From MWCO01 sp964488865 (GTDB lineage Bacteria; Myxococcota_A; Polyangia; Polyangiales; Polyangiaceae): a stretch of DNA of 64,000 bases. The stretch spans positions 124,001-188,000 of the forward strand of contig CAZAWR010000005.1 of assembly GCA_964488865.1 (NCBI GenBank). The letters run 5' to 3'. A model generated the notes under the pieces. That model was not told the origin of the DNA. It worked only from the letters and a program-made list of their open reading frames with translations, and ran no database searches. This document shows positions 43,813 through 53,076 of this stretch, in pieces; position 1 is the first letter of the stretch, and each line of letters opens with the position of its first letter. The position numbers and the translations under genes are program-made.

Positions 43813-44529
43813 TTGACTCCTAGCGCCCTGTACACCTGCCACGTGGACGGCAACTCATGCGAAGTCGCTGATGCCGTCGTTCCGCTCTCTCGCCTGCCAG
43901 GCTCGCGCGCGTCCACACGCCTGCGGCTAGCGTTCGAGCAGGTCGCCGACTGTCTTCCTTGCTCCACGTGCCGAGAGGCCGCAGCTGCCGTCGAGCGTCT
44001 TCGCGGCACACGGTTCGGCAAACACGAACGGAACATCCTGTTGTACTCGCCCGGTCCGGCTGCCCAGTCGGGGGCCATCCTCGACCCCGAGCTCACGACC
44101 CATTCCGACCGCGAGACGTACCTGCGTGCCATCCGCAAGCTTGCACGCCTGGGACTGCTGGACGCAGGCCGCAGGCTCGTCCGCGTCGAGACCGGGGGCA
44201 AGCGAAAGGACGGCTCGTCCGTCTCCCGCGCCTACGCCCACCGCACCCTCCGCCAGACGGAGCTGGGGGCTATCGTCGTCGACTGCTATCGATCCGACAT
44301 GGAGTCAGGACGGCCCATCCGGTGGGAACGGCGCATCGACGACATCCACCTCCGGGCTCGTTCGTCTGCAGCCGAATTGCTTGCGTTGTTTGCAGAATCC
44401 TTGGAGGCCCGCCTCGAGACCCTCGCGGTCGACGCCCAGGGTATGGGCGCCGGACCGAAGGAAGCTCGCGAATTGCGGTACTTAGTGCAACCGCTGCACG
44501 ATGCCCTGAGGCAGGCCGTCGGGCGCTAG
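43813..44529 (+). CDS. Hypothetical protein, possible winged-helix fold
   Basis: A 238-codon frame begins at a TTG; no ATG is available in frame nearby. Codons are G/C-ending as in neighbouring genes. A CxxCxxC-like cluster (CLPCSTC) lies at about 48-54. Residues about 97-125 (TTHSDRETYLRAIRKLARLGLLDAG) and the following basic hairpin resemble a winged-helix of MarR/PadR type. The C-terminus is helical. No family was recognised. It is divergent from the oxidoreductase operon and might regulate it, but that is position only. Confidence 0.6.
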   Translation: MTPSALYTCHVDGNSCEVADAVVPLSRLPGSRASTRLRLAFEQVADCLPCSTCREAAAAVERLRGTRFGKHERNILLYSPGPAAQSGAILDPELTTHSDRETYLRAIRKLARLGLLDAGRRLVRVETGGKRKDGSSVSRAYAHRTLRQTELGAIVVDCYRSDMESGRPIRWERRIDDIHLRARSSAAELLALFAESLEARLETLAVDAQGMGAGPKEARELRYLVQPLHDALRQAVGR

Positions 44530-44584
44530 TGTCGCGTGTCCGAAGTACGTTCCGACTTCCGGCACTCGCAGGGACACGCGACAC
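44529..44584. repeat. 13-bp perfect inverted repeat forming a long hairpin after the hypothetical gene
   Basis: GTGTCGCGTGTCC (44529-44541) and GGACACGCGACAC (44572-44584) pair perfectly. The 30-base loop contains an inner hairpin GAAGT-N8-ACTTC. The first arm overlaps the stop codon region of the upstream gene. There is no T-run, so it is either a factor-dependent terminator or a REP-like element. Confidence 0.65.
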
Positions 44585-44702
44585 CGGTGGGGGACCCGGA
44601 GTGGACGGAGGCCAGATTGCTAGATTGCTGGCCGGAGTCCAGGGAGGACCACGGAGCCGAAGGCGAGGCGTTTTGGGGTGAGCCGCGGTGAGCGCGGCGA
44701 TG

Positions 44703-44766
44703 GCTTTTCGAAAGCCCCCTTGGAAAGACCTAGACCCAAAGCAGCGCGGAGCGCTTGATTTGGGAC
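44703..44766. repeat. Two further hairpins in the same intergenic region
   Basis: GGCTTT-TCG-AAAGCC (44703-44717) is followed by CCCAAA-N2-AGCGC-N3-GCGCT-N3-TTTGGG (about 44735-44766). They lie between convergent genes and could act as bidirectional terminators, or belong to a repeated element with the upstream 13-bp hairpin. Confidence 0.45.
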
Positions 44767-44786
44767 TAGCCTCCGGCGGACCGTCG

Positions 44787-45248
44787 TCACGCTCCCAGGG
44801 CGGCCATGCCGAAGATCCCCAAGAGCATCAGCAGATAGAACACCCCGATGAACACGTAGATCAGGACGTTGATGCCCCCTACGATCATGCCCGCGATCGC
44901 GAGGGGATTTCCATCCCATCGTGTGGGCTCCGCCGCGATCGCGCTGCGAGCCATTTGACCACAGATGAGGGCGACCACGCCACCGAGCAAGGGGCACAAG
45001 AACCAGCTGACGATCCCGGCCACGAGCGAGACGATGGCCATCGTGTGGACCTGGCGGAAAGGTGGAGGCGGAGGATAGTAACCCGGACCGAAGCCTCCGC
45101 CCGGCGGACCGTAGCCTCCGCCCCCAGGGGGAGGCCCAAAGCCTCCTTGCGGAGGGGGTGCATATCCGCCCTGTGGCGGCGGCCCAAAGCCGCCTGGGCC
45201 AGGCGCCGCGAAGTTCCAGGAAGGGGACAGCCCGCTGGCTTGTTGCAT
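44787..45248 (-). CDS. DUF4190-like small membrane protein with Pro/Gly-rich head
   Basis: Of 153 residues, the first ~65 are a cytoplasmic-looking Gly/Pro/Phe/Tyr-rich tract (GGFGPPP and GGYGPP repeats). HTMAIVSLVAGIVSW begins a DUF4190-type two-helix region, with a conserved linker (GQMARSAIAAEPTRWDGN) between the helices. Proteins of this layout are common in high-GC bacteria and have no defined role. It is downstream of, and in the same direction as, the TonB-like gene, about 50 bp away. Confidence 0.85.
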   Translation of the reverse strand: MQQASGLSPSWNFAAPGPGGFGPPPQGGYAPPPQGGFGPPPGGGGYGPPGGGFGPGYYPPPPPFRQVHTMAIVSLVAGIVSWFLCPLLGGVVALICGQMARSAIAAEPTRWDGNPLAIAGMIVGGINVLIYVFIGVFYLLMLLGIFGMAALGA

Positions 45249-45299
45249 CCGACGATGGTCGTGGTTCGCTGCGGGTCTGTCAACGGGTATGCTCCGAGT

Positions 45300-46253
45300 T
45301 CACTTCGCGACCAACTTGATGGCGATGTGCACACGCCGTCCTGTGCGCAGCGTGAACGTTGCATATCCGGGCTCGCCCTTGTGCGGAGCCGCAAACCCCA
45401 GCGCGTAGGGGCCCGCCATCGAGGGATCATCGCCCGGAGTCGTCTCCACCTGCTCGATGCGCGCTTCGAGCAAGAACGTCTCGCTTCCCGCCTGGGGCTC
45501 GGTGCCGGTCAGCGCGAAACGCCCCGCGCGCAACAGCGCAAGCGTCCTCTCGATCAGGCGAACCAGGTGCTCCGGTGCGCGGGGCGACTCTGACGGAACC
45601 GCCCTCACCAACTTCCCAGTGTCATCCACCTCCAGGCTCACCTGCAGGGAACCGGCAGGGCCGAGGGGCAGGGTCCCCCACACGGGATCGCCGGTGTTCG
45701 CGATGGGCATGGCACGGGCGAACGCGGTGGCCAGGTTGCGCACCCCCCGCGCGGGACCTGCCGCGCCAAAAGTCCCCGGCTGTCCAGCGTCCGGTCCTTG
45801 CCCTCCCGCCTGCTGCCCCCCAGAAGGGATAGCGACTGGCGACGGGCCTGCGGACTGCGTCGAGACGGGTTGCGGGGGCCGCGCGGGCGGTTGTGCGGAT
45901 GGAGCGCCACGATAAGGCTTCGCCGAGGGGGCTGGTTCCGGCGACGTGGCCGGTTCGTCGTCCGGGGTCACGGACGGCATTGGAAGGGGACGCTCGTTCT
46001 CTCGTGGAACCTCGGGAGGGGTCGCAGCGGGCTTCTCCACGGGAGGCGCGGGCCGTCCCCCTCGAGCCGGTGAATCCTCTTGCGTATGGATGTCGAACGT
46101 CTCGCCCGCCCAGGAGTCACTTCCGCGCTCATCTTCCTCGCCTGGGGCCGAAACGGCTCCCGCCGACACCACGCTGGCGCCGGCCACGACCAACACGCCA
46201 TGGAGCACCATGGAGACAAGGAAGCAGAGGGTTGTGATCGAATCCCGCTTCAT
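45300..46253 (-). CDS. TonB-like membrane-anchored Pro-rich protein
   Basis: From the Met at 46253 the 317-residue protein has one N-terminal membrane helix (about 8-28, with a His as in TonB) and an acidic then Pro-rich spacer (about 40-165, PEVPRENERPLPMPSV). The C-terminal domain has LQVSLEVDDTGKLVRAVPSE, which resembles the TonB/TolA-type fold. It may transmit envelope energy or tether the outer membrane. No ExbB/ExbD genes are in the window. Confidence 0.75.
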   Translation of the reverse strand: MKRDSITTLCFLVSMVLHGVLVVAGASVVSAGAVSAPGEEDERGSDSWAGETFDIHTQEDSPARGGRPAPPVEKPAATPPEVPRENERPLPMPSVTPDDEPATSPEPAPSAKPYRGAPSAQPPARPPQPVSTQSAGPSPVAIPSGGQQAGGQGPDAGQPGTFGAAGPARGVRNLATAFARAMPIANTGDPVWGTLPLGPAGSLQVSLEVDDTGKLVRAVPSESPRAPEHLVRLIERTLALLRAGRFALTGTEPQAGSETFLLEARIEQVETTPGDDPSMAGPYALGFAAPHKGEPGYATFTLRTGRRVHIAIKLVAK

Positions 46254-46487
46254 GCCAGCGAACGTGTCGTCCGACGCACGACGATCCCATGGTAGCGGAC
46301 ACGGCAGGCATCGTCTTGCTTCGGCGGAGGTCATGGACGGTTGGGGTGACAACGAGGCGGGTCGTGAGTTCCGTGGGGACGATGGGAACCTAGCGGTTTG
46401 GGGCTAGGCGGATCTTCCGGCGTCTGGCTCGGGGGCCTCTTCAGTCGTATGATCCGCTGAACCCACTTTGCTCTCGGAGAACGAATC

Positions 46488-48539
46488 ATGACGCACCGTG
46501 CGACCGAACGCCTTGGCTGTGCTCTCGCCGTCCTTGCCGCTCTCGCTACCAGCCACTGTGGGTCGGACGGCGAGGATGTCGCCCCCGGGGATGGGGGTGC
46601 CGGCGATGTGGGGGGAGGGGACGCGGACGCTGGGCAGGACGTTTTTTCTCAGGACGCTCCCGTGTTTGACGTGGGGCCCGGGGACGCCGACCAGGACGCG
46701 AGCGACGCGGGGGATGCGGAGACGACGGGGTGCGGAGATGGGAAGATCCAGCCGGGCGAGGTGTGTGATGACGGCAACGGCGTATCGGGGGATGGGTGCT
46801 CCGCGACCTGCGATGCAGTGGAGAACGACTATGCCTGCCCTTACCCGGGAGAAGAGTGCGTGTCGACGGTGGTCTGTGGGGATAGGAGGGTTTCAGGCAC
46901 GGAGACGTGTGACGACGGCAACCAGGGAGCGGGAGATGGTTGCGATTCTGCGTGTCAGATCGAGGCGGGCTGGGTGTGCCCCGTGGTGGGGGAGCGCTGC
47001 ATGGCGGCCGCGTGCGGAGATGGTATTCGTGCAGGGAACGAGGAATGTGACGATGGGGTGCTGGGGGATGGAGATGGCTGTTCTTCGGACTGCAACCTAG
47101 AGCCGGGCTGGGCCTGTGACACGCCGGGCGAACCTTGCCATCTTGCGATCTGTGGTGATGGGACCTGGGAAGGCGACGAGGCTTGTGACGACGGGAACGA
47201 CGTCGTGGGCGACGGCTGCAACCCGTTTTGCGAGGTAGAGCCCGACTGCACCGGGGGTGGGGCTTGTGCCTCCGCGTGCGGGGACGGGATGATCCTGCCG
47301 GGGGACGACGAAGAGTGCGACGACGGAAACACGAAGGGTGGAGACGGGTGTTCGGTGGACTGCAAGGTGGAAGTCGGCTTCGGGTGCGAGACGATTGTGA
47401 CGGACTTGCCCGACGAGCTGGAGGTGCCAGTGACGTTCCGGGACTTCATCTCCCTTCCGGTGGGAGGCGGGATCCGGCACCCGGACTTCCAGATCTTCGG
47501 CGGTAGCGATCCGACACCGGGACTCGTTCAAACGAACGTGGGGGCGGATGGCAAGCCCGTGTACACGGGAATCTGCGAGCAAGGGAACCTCGTCGGTCCC
47601 TGCCCCTGGGGAGCGCAGACGACCAGCCAGTTGGCTTTCGACCAATGGTACAGGGACGTGCCGTCCGTGAACGTCACCGAGGTGGCGAAGATGGTGCTCG
47701 CCCGCCAACCGAGTGGCTCGTACTATTTTCCGGACGCCGCTTTCTTCCCGCTCGACGGCAAGGGGTGGATTGCCGCGGGGCTGGAGCAAACGAGCGACGG
47801 TCACAATTTCGGTTTCACGAGCGAGTTGCGTACGTGGTTCGAGTTCAAGGGTGGAGAGGAGCTTCAGTTCGCAGGCGACGATGACGTTTGGGTGTTCATC
47901 AACCGCCGGCTCGTGGTGGACCTGGGGGGGCTCCATCCCCAGCGTTCCGGAGGCGTGACGCTCGACGATGTCCAGGCCCAGGCCCTCCAGTTGGAGGTGG
48001 GGAAGATCTACGAGACCGTCCTGTTTCATGCGGAACGTCGCACCAACGCGTCGAACTTCAATCTCACGCTTACGGGGTTCGTGCAAGCCAAGAGCCGGTG
48101 CGAGTCGGAGTGTGGGGATGGGATTCTCGCGGGGGACGAGGAGTGCGACGACGGGGTGAATGACGGGAGCTGGGGGTCCTGCACGGAGGATTGTCGCTTG
48201 GGGCCGTATTGCGGGGACGGGGAGCACCAGGCGCCCTTCGAAGAGTGCGATGACGGGGTCAACCTGACCCCGTACAGCGCGACGGGGCAGCCGGGCTGTG
48301 CCCCGGGGTGCACGCTGGGGGCGTATTGTGGCGATGCGAAGGTCGACAGCCTTTTTGGTGAGGAGTGCGACGACGGGCAGAACGAGGGTGGGTACGGCGG
48401 GTGCACGCCATTGTGTCGGCTGGACTCGCGCTGCGGGGACGGGGAGTTGGACACCGCGCACGGCGAGGAGTGTGACGACGGCAACGCTGTTTCGGGGGAC
48501 GGGTGCTCGGCGGATTGCAGGAAGGAGGGGCCGAAGTAG
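46488..48539 (+). CDS. Fibro-slime domain surface protein with DUF4215 Cys-rich repeats
   Basis: The 683-residue protein has a signal peptide followed by SHCGSD (possible lipobox) and an Asp/Gly-rich linker. There are about five DUF4215-type repeats (CGDG...E.CDDGN...GDGCS..C) before, and about four after, a central fibro-slime domain at about 310-535 (TFRDFISLPVGGG; AGDDDVWVFINRRLVVDLGG). Fibro-slime domains occur in Dictyostelium matrix proteins and bacterial adhesins. The repeats are disulfide-rich and Ca-loop-like. A GGAG lies before the ATG. It is presumably surface exposed. Confidence 0.92.
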   Translation: MTHRATERLGCALAVLAALATSHCGSDGEDVAPGDGGAGDVGGGDADAGQDVFSQDAPVFDVGPGDADQDASDAGDAETTGCGDGKIQPGEVCDDGNGVSGDGCSATCDAVENDYACPYPGEECVSTVVCGDRRVSGTETCDDGNQGAGDGCDSACQIEAGWVCPVVGERCMAAACGDGIRAGNEECDDGVLGDGDGCSSDCNLEPGWACDTPGEPCHLAICGDGTWEGDEACDDGNDVVGDGCNPFCEVEPDCTGGGACASACGDGMILPGDDEECDDGNTKGGDGCSVDCKVEVGFGCETIVTDLPDELEVPVTFRDFISLPVGGGIRHPDFQIFGGSDPTPGLVQTNVGADGKPVYTGICEQGNLVGPCPWGAQTTSQLAFDQWYRDVPSVNVTEVAKMVLARQPSGSYYFPDAAFFPLDGKGWIAAGLEQTSDGHNFGFTSELRTWFEFKGGEELQFAGDDDVWVFINRRLVVDLGGLHPQRSGGVTLDDVQAQALQLEVGKIYETVLFHAERRTNASNFNLTLTGFVQAKSRCESECGDGILAGDEECDDGVNDGSWGSCTEDCRLGPYCGDGEHQAPFEECDDGVNLTPYSATGQPGCAPGCTLGAYCGDAKVDSLFGEECDDGQNEGGYGGCTPLCRLDSRCGDGELDTAHGEECDDGNAVSGDGCSADCRKEGPK

Positions 48540-48598
48540 GTGTGGTGGCGTGAATCGGTCCCCACGGACAACCGGCTGCTGCTATAGATGGCCCCATC

Positions 48599-49555
48599 AT
48601 GGAACCCCCCGCAGAACAGCGTCCTCACCGATCCGGAACCGCGGCCATCGTGGGTCGCGCGAACGTCGGCAAGAGCACGTTGCTCAACGCCGCGCTTCGA
48701 GAGCGTTTGGCGATCGTGACCCCGACCCCTCAGACCACCCGTGACAGGATTCTCGGCGTGGTCCGTCACGGCGACGCCCAGATCGCCCTGGTGGATACGC
48801 CTGGATTGCACCGTCCGAAGAGCCGGCTTGGTCGACGGATGAACACCATGGCCCGGGACGCCGCGCGGGAAGCGGACGTCCTGGTGTTTGTGACGGCGAT
48901 CCCGAAGAACGCGCATCACGACTTGGCTCCCGCCGGCAGGGATGTGGAGCTTCTCCAGCAAGTCGACCCGGACAGCCGGGCCGTTCTGGTCGTCAACAAG
49001 ATCGACCTGCTCGGCAAGCACCGATCGGCCTTGCTTCCCCTGCTCGAGCGGTTCTCGGAGGTCCGGCGCTTCTCGGCGGTCGTGCCGATCAGTGCCCTTC
49101 GCGACGACGGCATCGACCTGCTGCTCAGTGAAATCTCCAAGCTCTTGCCGGAACGAGGCCCTGCCTACGACGATGACTTCCTGACGGACCGCCCCGTGCG
49201 GTTCTTCGCGTCCGAGTACGTGCGCGAGCAGGTGATCCTCGCGACGAAGCAAGAGATTCCCCACAGCGTGGCGGTGTCCATCGAACGCTTCGAGGACGGG
49301 GAGAAGGTGACGCACATCGATGCCACCGTGCGGTGTGCTCGCGACGGGCAACGCAAGATCATCATCGGCAAGGGGGGCGAGCGGCTGAAGGGCGTCGGCG
49401 TGGCGGCGCGCCAGCGCATCGAAGCCCTCATCGGCAGACAGGTGCACCTGAGCTTGTGGGTGACGACCGACGAGGGGTGGCCCGAGTCCGCGCGGGCCTT
49501 GGATTCGCTTGGCTACGTGTCCGTGTCCGGGGAAGGCGAAGAGGCAACCCCATGA
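48599..49555 (+). CDS. era: GTPase Era
   Basis: The 318-residue protein has G1 GRANVGKSTLLN, the G2 region TPQTTRDRILGVV, G3 DTPGLH, G4 NKIDLL and a C-terminal KH domain (KIIIGKGGERLKGVG). Era binds 16S rRNA and guides 30S assembly. It overlaps der by 4 bases (ATGA), so the two ribosome-assembly GTPases are co-translated. Confidence 0.97.
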   Translation: MEPPAEQRPHRSGTAAIVGRANVGKSTLLNAALRERLAIVTPTPQTTRDRILGVVRHGDAQIALVDTPGLHRPKSRLGRRMNTMARDAAREADVLVFVTAIPKNAHHDLAPAGRDVELLQQVDPDSRAVLVVNKIDLLGKHRSALLPLLERFSEVRRFSAVVPISALRDDGIDLLLSEISKLLPERGPAYDDDFLTDRPVRFFASEYVREQVILATKQEIPHSVAVSIERFEDGEKVTHIDATVRCARDGQRKIIIGKGGERLKGVGVAARQRIEALIGRQVHLSLWVTTDEGWPESARALDSLGYVSVSGEGEEATP

Positions 49556-50946
49556 GCGGCAGCAAGCCCCGTGGAAAAGGCAAAGAGAAGGAACGAGGGC
49601 GTCTGCCTCACCAGGCCAACGCGCTCGTCGCGATCGTGGGACGCCCGAACGTCGGGAAGTCCACGATCTTCAATCGTCTGGTGGGCAGGCGTGAGGCTAT
49701 CGTTCACGACGAGCCCGGTGTCACCCGCGACCGCCACTATGCCGAAGCCTGGTCCCTGGGCCGGCGCTACACCATCGTCGATACCGGTGGCTTCGACCCC
49801 GAGAGCGACGACCCGATGCGCCAGGGCATCTCGCGACAGGTTCAGGTAGCGATCGAGGAGGCGGACCTGATCGTGTGCGTGTTCGATGGGGTCCAGGGCG
49901 CCACGGACGCGGACCGCCAGGCCGTCAACTTGCTCCGTCGAAGCGGTCGTCCCGTGGTCTACGTCGCGAACAAGGCCGACTCCGACAGGTCCGCGTTCGA
50001 ATCCAACGAGCTCTACTCGCTCGGCGTCGAGACCATTCATGCCATCAGCGCCCTGCACGGTCGCGGCTTCAACGACCTCGAAGACGCTCTCGTTCGCGCC
50101 CTGCCCCCTGCTGACGAGCTCACCGCTCCCGACCAGGAGGACATGATCCGCGTCGCCGTGGTCGGACGTCCCAACGCCGGCAAATCGTCGCTCGTCAATC
50201 GCCTCGCTGGCGAAGACCGAACCCTCGTCGATGCCCGACCGGGAACCACACGCGATCCCGTCGATACCTTGATCGAGCGCGACGGAAGGAAGTTCCTTCT
50301 TGTGGATACCGCCGGTATCCGTCGGAAGAGTTTGGTGGTCAAGGAGCACGACGCCGTGGAGGTGGTGAGCGTCCTTCGGGCCATGCGGGCCATGGAAGAG
50401 GCGGAGATCGTCGTGCTGATGTGCGATGCTGCCATCGGGGTCGCCGAGCAGGACGCGAAGATTCTCGGGCTTGCCGACGAGCGGGGACGAGCCGTGGTCG
50501 TCGTGCTCAACAAGATGGATCAGCTCGACCGCGAGAAGCTCGTGGAGGCGGAGAAGATAGCGAAGGAGAAGCTGTCCTTTGCCCCCTGGGTCCCGTACGT
50601 GGCCACCAGCGCCCTGACGGGCAGAGGAACCCAGGCCTTGTTGCGCAAGATCGTCGCCGTACGCGAGAACTTTCACCGGCGCGTCCCGACGGCGGAGCTG
50701 AACCGCTTCTTCGAATCGGTGCTCAAGACCCACCCACCTCCGACACAAGGAGGCAGGGCTCCGCGTCTGTACTACGTGACCCAGGCCGAGACGGCGCCAC
50801 CGTTGTTCGCCGTGATGTCGAGCTCGCCGGAGTCGGTCCACTTCAGCTACCAGCGGTATGTGAAGAACCAGCTTCGCAAGGCCTTCGACTTCGAGGGCGT
50901 GCCCGTTCGCGTTGCCTATCGCGCGAGGCGACGACGGGAGACGTGA
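49552..50946 (+). CDS. der: GTPase Der (EngA), double-GTPase ribosome assembly factor
   Basis: The 464 residues contain two tandem G domains (G1 motifs GRPNVGKSTIFN at about 30 and GRPNAGKSSLVN at about 207; G3 DTGG and DTAG; G4 NKAD and NKMD) and a C-terminal KH-like domain (SYQRYVKNQLRKAFDFEGVPV). Der acts in 50S subunit maturation. A basic N-terminal extension (~22 aa) is present. The ATG at 49552 overlaps the era stop. Confidence 0.97.
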   Translation: MSGSKPRGKGKEKERGRLPHQANALVAIVGRPNVGKSTIFNRLVGRREAIVHDEPGVTRDRHYAEAWSLGRRYTIVDTGGFDPESDDPMRQGISRQVQVAIEEADLIVCVFDGVQGATDADRQAVNLLRRSGRPVVYVANKADSDRSAFESNELYSLGVETIHAISALHGRGFNDLEDALVRALPPADELTAPDQEDMIRVAVVGRPNAGKSSLVNRLAGEDRTLVDARPGTTRDPVDTLIERDGRKFLLVDTAGIRRKSLVVKEHDAVEVVSVLRAMRAMEEAEIVVLMCDAAIGVAEQDAKILGLADERGRAVVVVLNKMDQLDREKLVEAEKIAKEKLSFAPWVPYVATSALTGRGTQALLRKIVAVRENFHRRVPTAELNRFFESVLKTHPPPTQGGRAPRLYYVTQAETAPPLFAVMSSSPESVHFSYQRYVKNQLRKAFDFEGVPVRVAYRARRRRET

Positions 50947-50959
50947 GGGCTCGCCCAGC

Positions 50960-52444
50960 TCAGCTCAGCACGGTGAGGTTCACGACGGCCCATCCTCCGG
51001 GGGTGAGGGTGATGGGCTGTCTCTTGTGAACGCCGCGGACCGTCACGTCGACCCAGTGGGTGCCTGGAGCAAGCTGAACGCGAGAGAAGGCGATGCGCGC
51101 GGGGAGGGTCGACCAGCAGCGCGTGTCGGGGGTGTCCGCTGCGGTCAAGGTGGCTTGCGTCCCCAGGCTCAACAGCAGCCCCAGGGCGCTGTCCCCGCTC
51201 GCTTGCCGGATGGCTTCGCCCGCGACCAAGCGCGTGATCGTGCGGGTGACCGCTGCAGACACGATCGCGCCCCGCGCCTGCTGCCAGGCCTTTCTGCTCT
51301 CGAGGTCGACGGCGAGAACGCCTTCCACGGCCAGCGGGTAGCCGCCCACGGCCACGGTCGGAATAGCGAACCGGCCGCGCGGTCGTCCGAGCTCGGGGTA
51401 GTTCACCCAGGTGACGAGTCCCTGTGCCGCGAGGTGGTTGGCCTGCGAGGACTGCGCCGGGCTCATGTGGGAAGCCGACCAGGTGAGCGCCAGACCGATG
51501 GGGACGCGTTCGGCATACTTGGCCGGCACACGGCCGTAGGAGACGACGACCAGCAACTCCGCATGCTCTGGCGCCTGCTGTGTTCCGGCCCCGACCGGCT
51601 CCGTCGCGGCTGCGGTGGGCTCGGTTCCGGTGGGCTCGGTTCCGGTGGGCTCGGTTCCGGTGGGCTCGGTCGGAGGGCTCTCCGGGGCGGGCGTGACCAA
51701 CTCTGGTCCGAGGAGCGAGCGGATGCGCGGAGTGCGGTAGGAAGTTCGGCTCGCGAGCTGGCGGACGGTCGGACCGAGCGACGCGTAGCTTCCGTATTGG
51801 AGAGCCTCGTCGTAGTACCTGAGCGCTTCCTGGGGGCGGTCGCTCTTCTCGAACACGAACCCTGCGAGGTAGCTGCCTGCCCCGGTGAGCGCCACATCCG
51901 GCGCATCGTGGCTCGCGAGGTAGCGTTGCAGGACCGCGAGCCGGCGGGCCTCGACGCGCGCCCCTTGCAGGTCGCCACGCACGAGGTAGCTGACCATGTT
52001 CATGGTGTTGATCATGAGCTTCTCGTACGGGGGAGCCTTGTAAGGACCGGTGTCATCGGAATAGAGGTACCGGCCGATCTCGTCCCCTGTCGAACGCGAG
52101 AAGTCGAGAAGCTCGATCTGCTTGTCCGCCAGCTGCAGGTCTCGGCTCGACAAGGCGTACTGCTCGAGCTGAAGCAGGACCATGGAGCGATCGAGAATGA
52201 GCAGCGCGTTGTCCCCACCCGTCTTCGTGGGAAGCTCCTCCCCACTCTCCACCCCGAGCGCTTCGTTCAGCAGCGCCAACGCATCCGAAGGACGCCCTTC
52301 GTCCAGCGCGGTGCGCGCGTCCAGCGTCCGCTCCGCGTGGCCGGCACAACCCGCGAGGACCAGGGCCGCTGCCACGATTGGGGTCGACAACAGGGGCCAC
52401 CAGCCACCAGCCCCTTGGCAGCTGCTCTCGTCTGTCCATCGCAC
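50960..52444 (-). CDS. COG3014-like lipoprotein
   Basis: Starting from the GTG at 52444, the 494-residue protein has a hydrophobic segment ending in LVLAGC (Cys33), a TPR-like helical region (about 40-235, ALNEALG-type helices and ALRYYDEAL), a linker with three TEPTG repeats, and a beta-rich C-terminus. The layout matches COG3014 lipoproteins, which usually lie beside LpoB-type genes, as here (30 bp downstream of one). It is probably envelope assembly-related. The start is uncertain because no good ribosome site is seen. Confidence 0.8.
   Translation of the reverse strand: MRWTDESSCQGAGGWWPLLSTPIVAAALVLAGCAGHAERTLDARTALDEGRPSDALALLNEALGVESGEELPTKTGGDNALLILDRSMVLLQLEQYALSSRDLQLADKQIELLDFSRSTGDEIGRYLYSDDTGPYKAPPYEKLMINTMNMVSYLVRGDLQGARVEARRLAVLQRYLASHDAPDVALTGAGSYLAGFVFEKSDRPQEALRYYDEALQYGSYASLGPTVRQLASRTSYRTPRIRSLLGPELVTPAPESPPTEPTGTEPTGTEPTGTEPTAAATEPVGAGTQQAPEHAELLVVVSYGRVPAKYAERVPIGLALTWSASHMSPAQSSQANHLAAQGLVTWVNYPELGRPRGRFAIPTVAVGGYPLAVEGVLAVDLESRKAWQQARGAIVSAAVTRTITRLVAGEAIRQASGDSALGLLLSLGTQATLTAADTPDTRCWSTLPARIAFSRVQLAPGTHWVDVTVRGVHKRQPITLTPGGWAVVNLTVLS
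51616..51672 (-). repeat. 15-bp tandem repeat (TEPTG codons)
   Basis: Three perfect copies and one partial copy of a 15-base unit encode Thr-Glu-Pro-Thr-Gly in the linker of the COG3014-like lipoprotein. Confidence 0.8.
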
Positions 52445-52473
52445 CGTGCGTCGCGCTCGGTTCCGCAAGGGGC

Positions 52474-53076
52474 TTACTCCTGCAAGATCGCCTTCGTGAT
52501 CTGTGACTTGTTCTGGAACAGGATGTCCCCCGTCTCCACATCGACGATCTGCATGAACATGAAGTACTGCACTCGTCGCTCGTCCCCGAATCGTTCGTCG
52601 GCGGAGAAGACCTTTCCCGTGACGAAGTACCGTGCCCCCACCTGCTTGCCCCACCGCGCCACGTTTGCCGGGTCGTACCCCCCGCCATGCTGGCGACGAA
52701 TCTCGTCCATGATCTGAGGCTGTCGCTCGAGGCTCACGACACGCACCTCGCCCTTCTCGATGAGGAGCGTTTCCACCTCGCTCACGAGCGCTTCGAGTAC
52801 CCCGTCGATGTGCTCGCTCGTCTCGTTGCGCATGGGAACGACGGCGACGGAAGGGCGCCCCTCCGTGCGCCATCGCCGCAGGGCGGCGGAGCCGTCGAAC
52901 GCCTTCATGTTCTCGTGCATCAAGGTCTGCAGATCATGCTTGTCGAGGCCCGTGCCGAAGGCTTCCTGGTCGAGCCCGTCGACCTGCTGTCCGCGGACAG
53001 CGACGGGATTTCCGCCGCAACCGACGATCAAGGCGGCGAAGGAGATGAGCATGGCGGACGACCAGGGGATGCGCAT
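52474..53076 (-). CDS. lpoB: LpoB-like penicillin-binding protein activator lipoprotein
   Basis: From the Met at 53076 the 200-residue protein has a lipoprotein signal ending in LIVGC (Cys20). Its domain has PSVAVVPMRNETSEHIDGVLE, GEVRVVSLERQPQIMDEIRRQ and ARYFVTGKVFS, typical of the LpoB/CsgG-like fold. LpoB reaches through peptidoglycan to stimulate a bifunctional PBP. It is cotranscribed with the COG3014-like gene. GGAAAGGAT lies upstream of the ATG. Confidence 0.85.
   Translation of the reverse strand: MRIPWSSAMLISFAALIVGCGGNPVAVRGQQVDGLDQEAFGTGLDKHDLQTLMHENMKAFDGSAALRRWRTEGRPSVAVVPMRNETSEHIDGVLEALVSEVETLLIEKGEVRVVSLERQPQIMDEIRRQHGGGYDPANVARWGKQVGARYFVTGKVFSADERFGDERRVQYFMFMQIVDVETGDILFQNKSQITKAILQE

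Noticed and set aside
44529..44584. 13-bp inverted repeat considered as insertion-sequence ends
   Set aside because: The enclosed 30 bases cannot hold a transposase, and no target-site duplication or transposase gene is nearby.
47097..48461. 454-codon antisense frame opposite the fibro-slime protein
   Set aside because: The sense strand has regular Cys repeats and a fibro-slime domain. The antisense translation lacks any motif.
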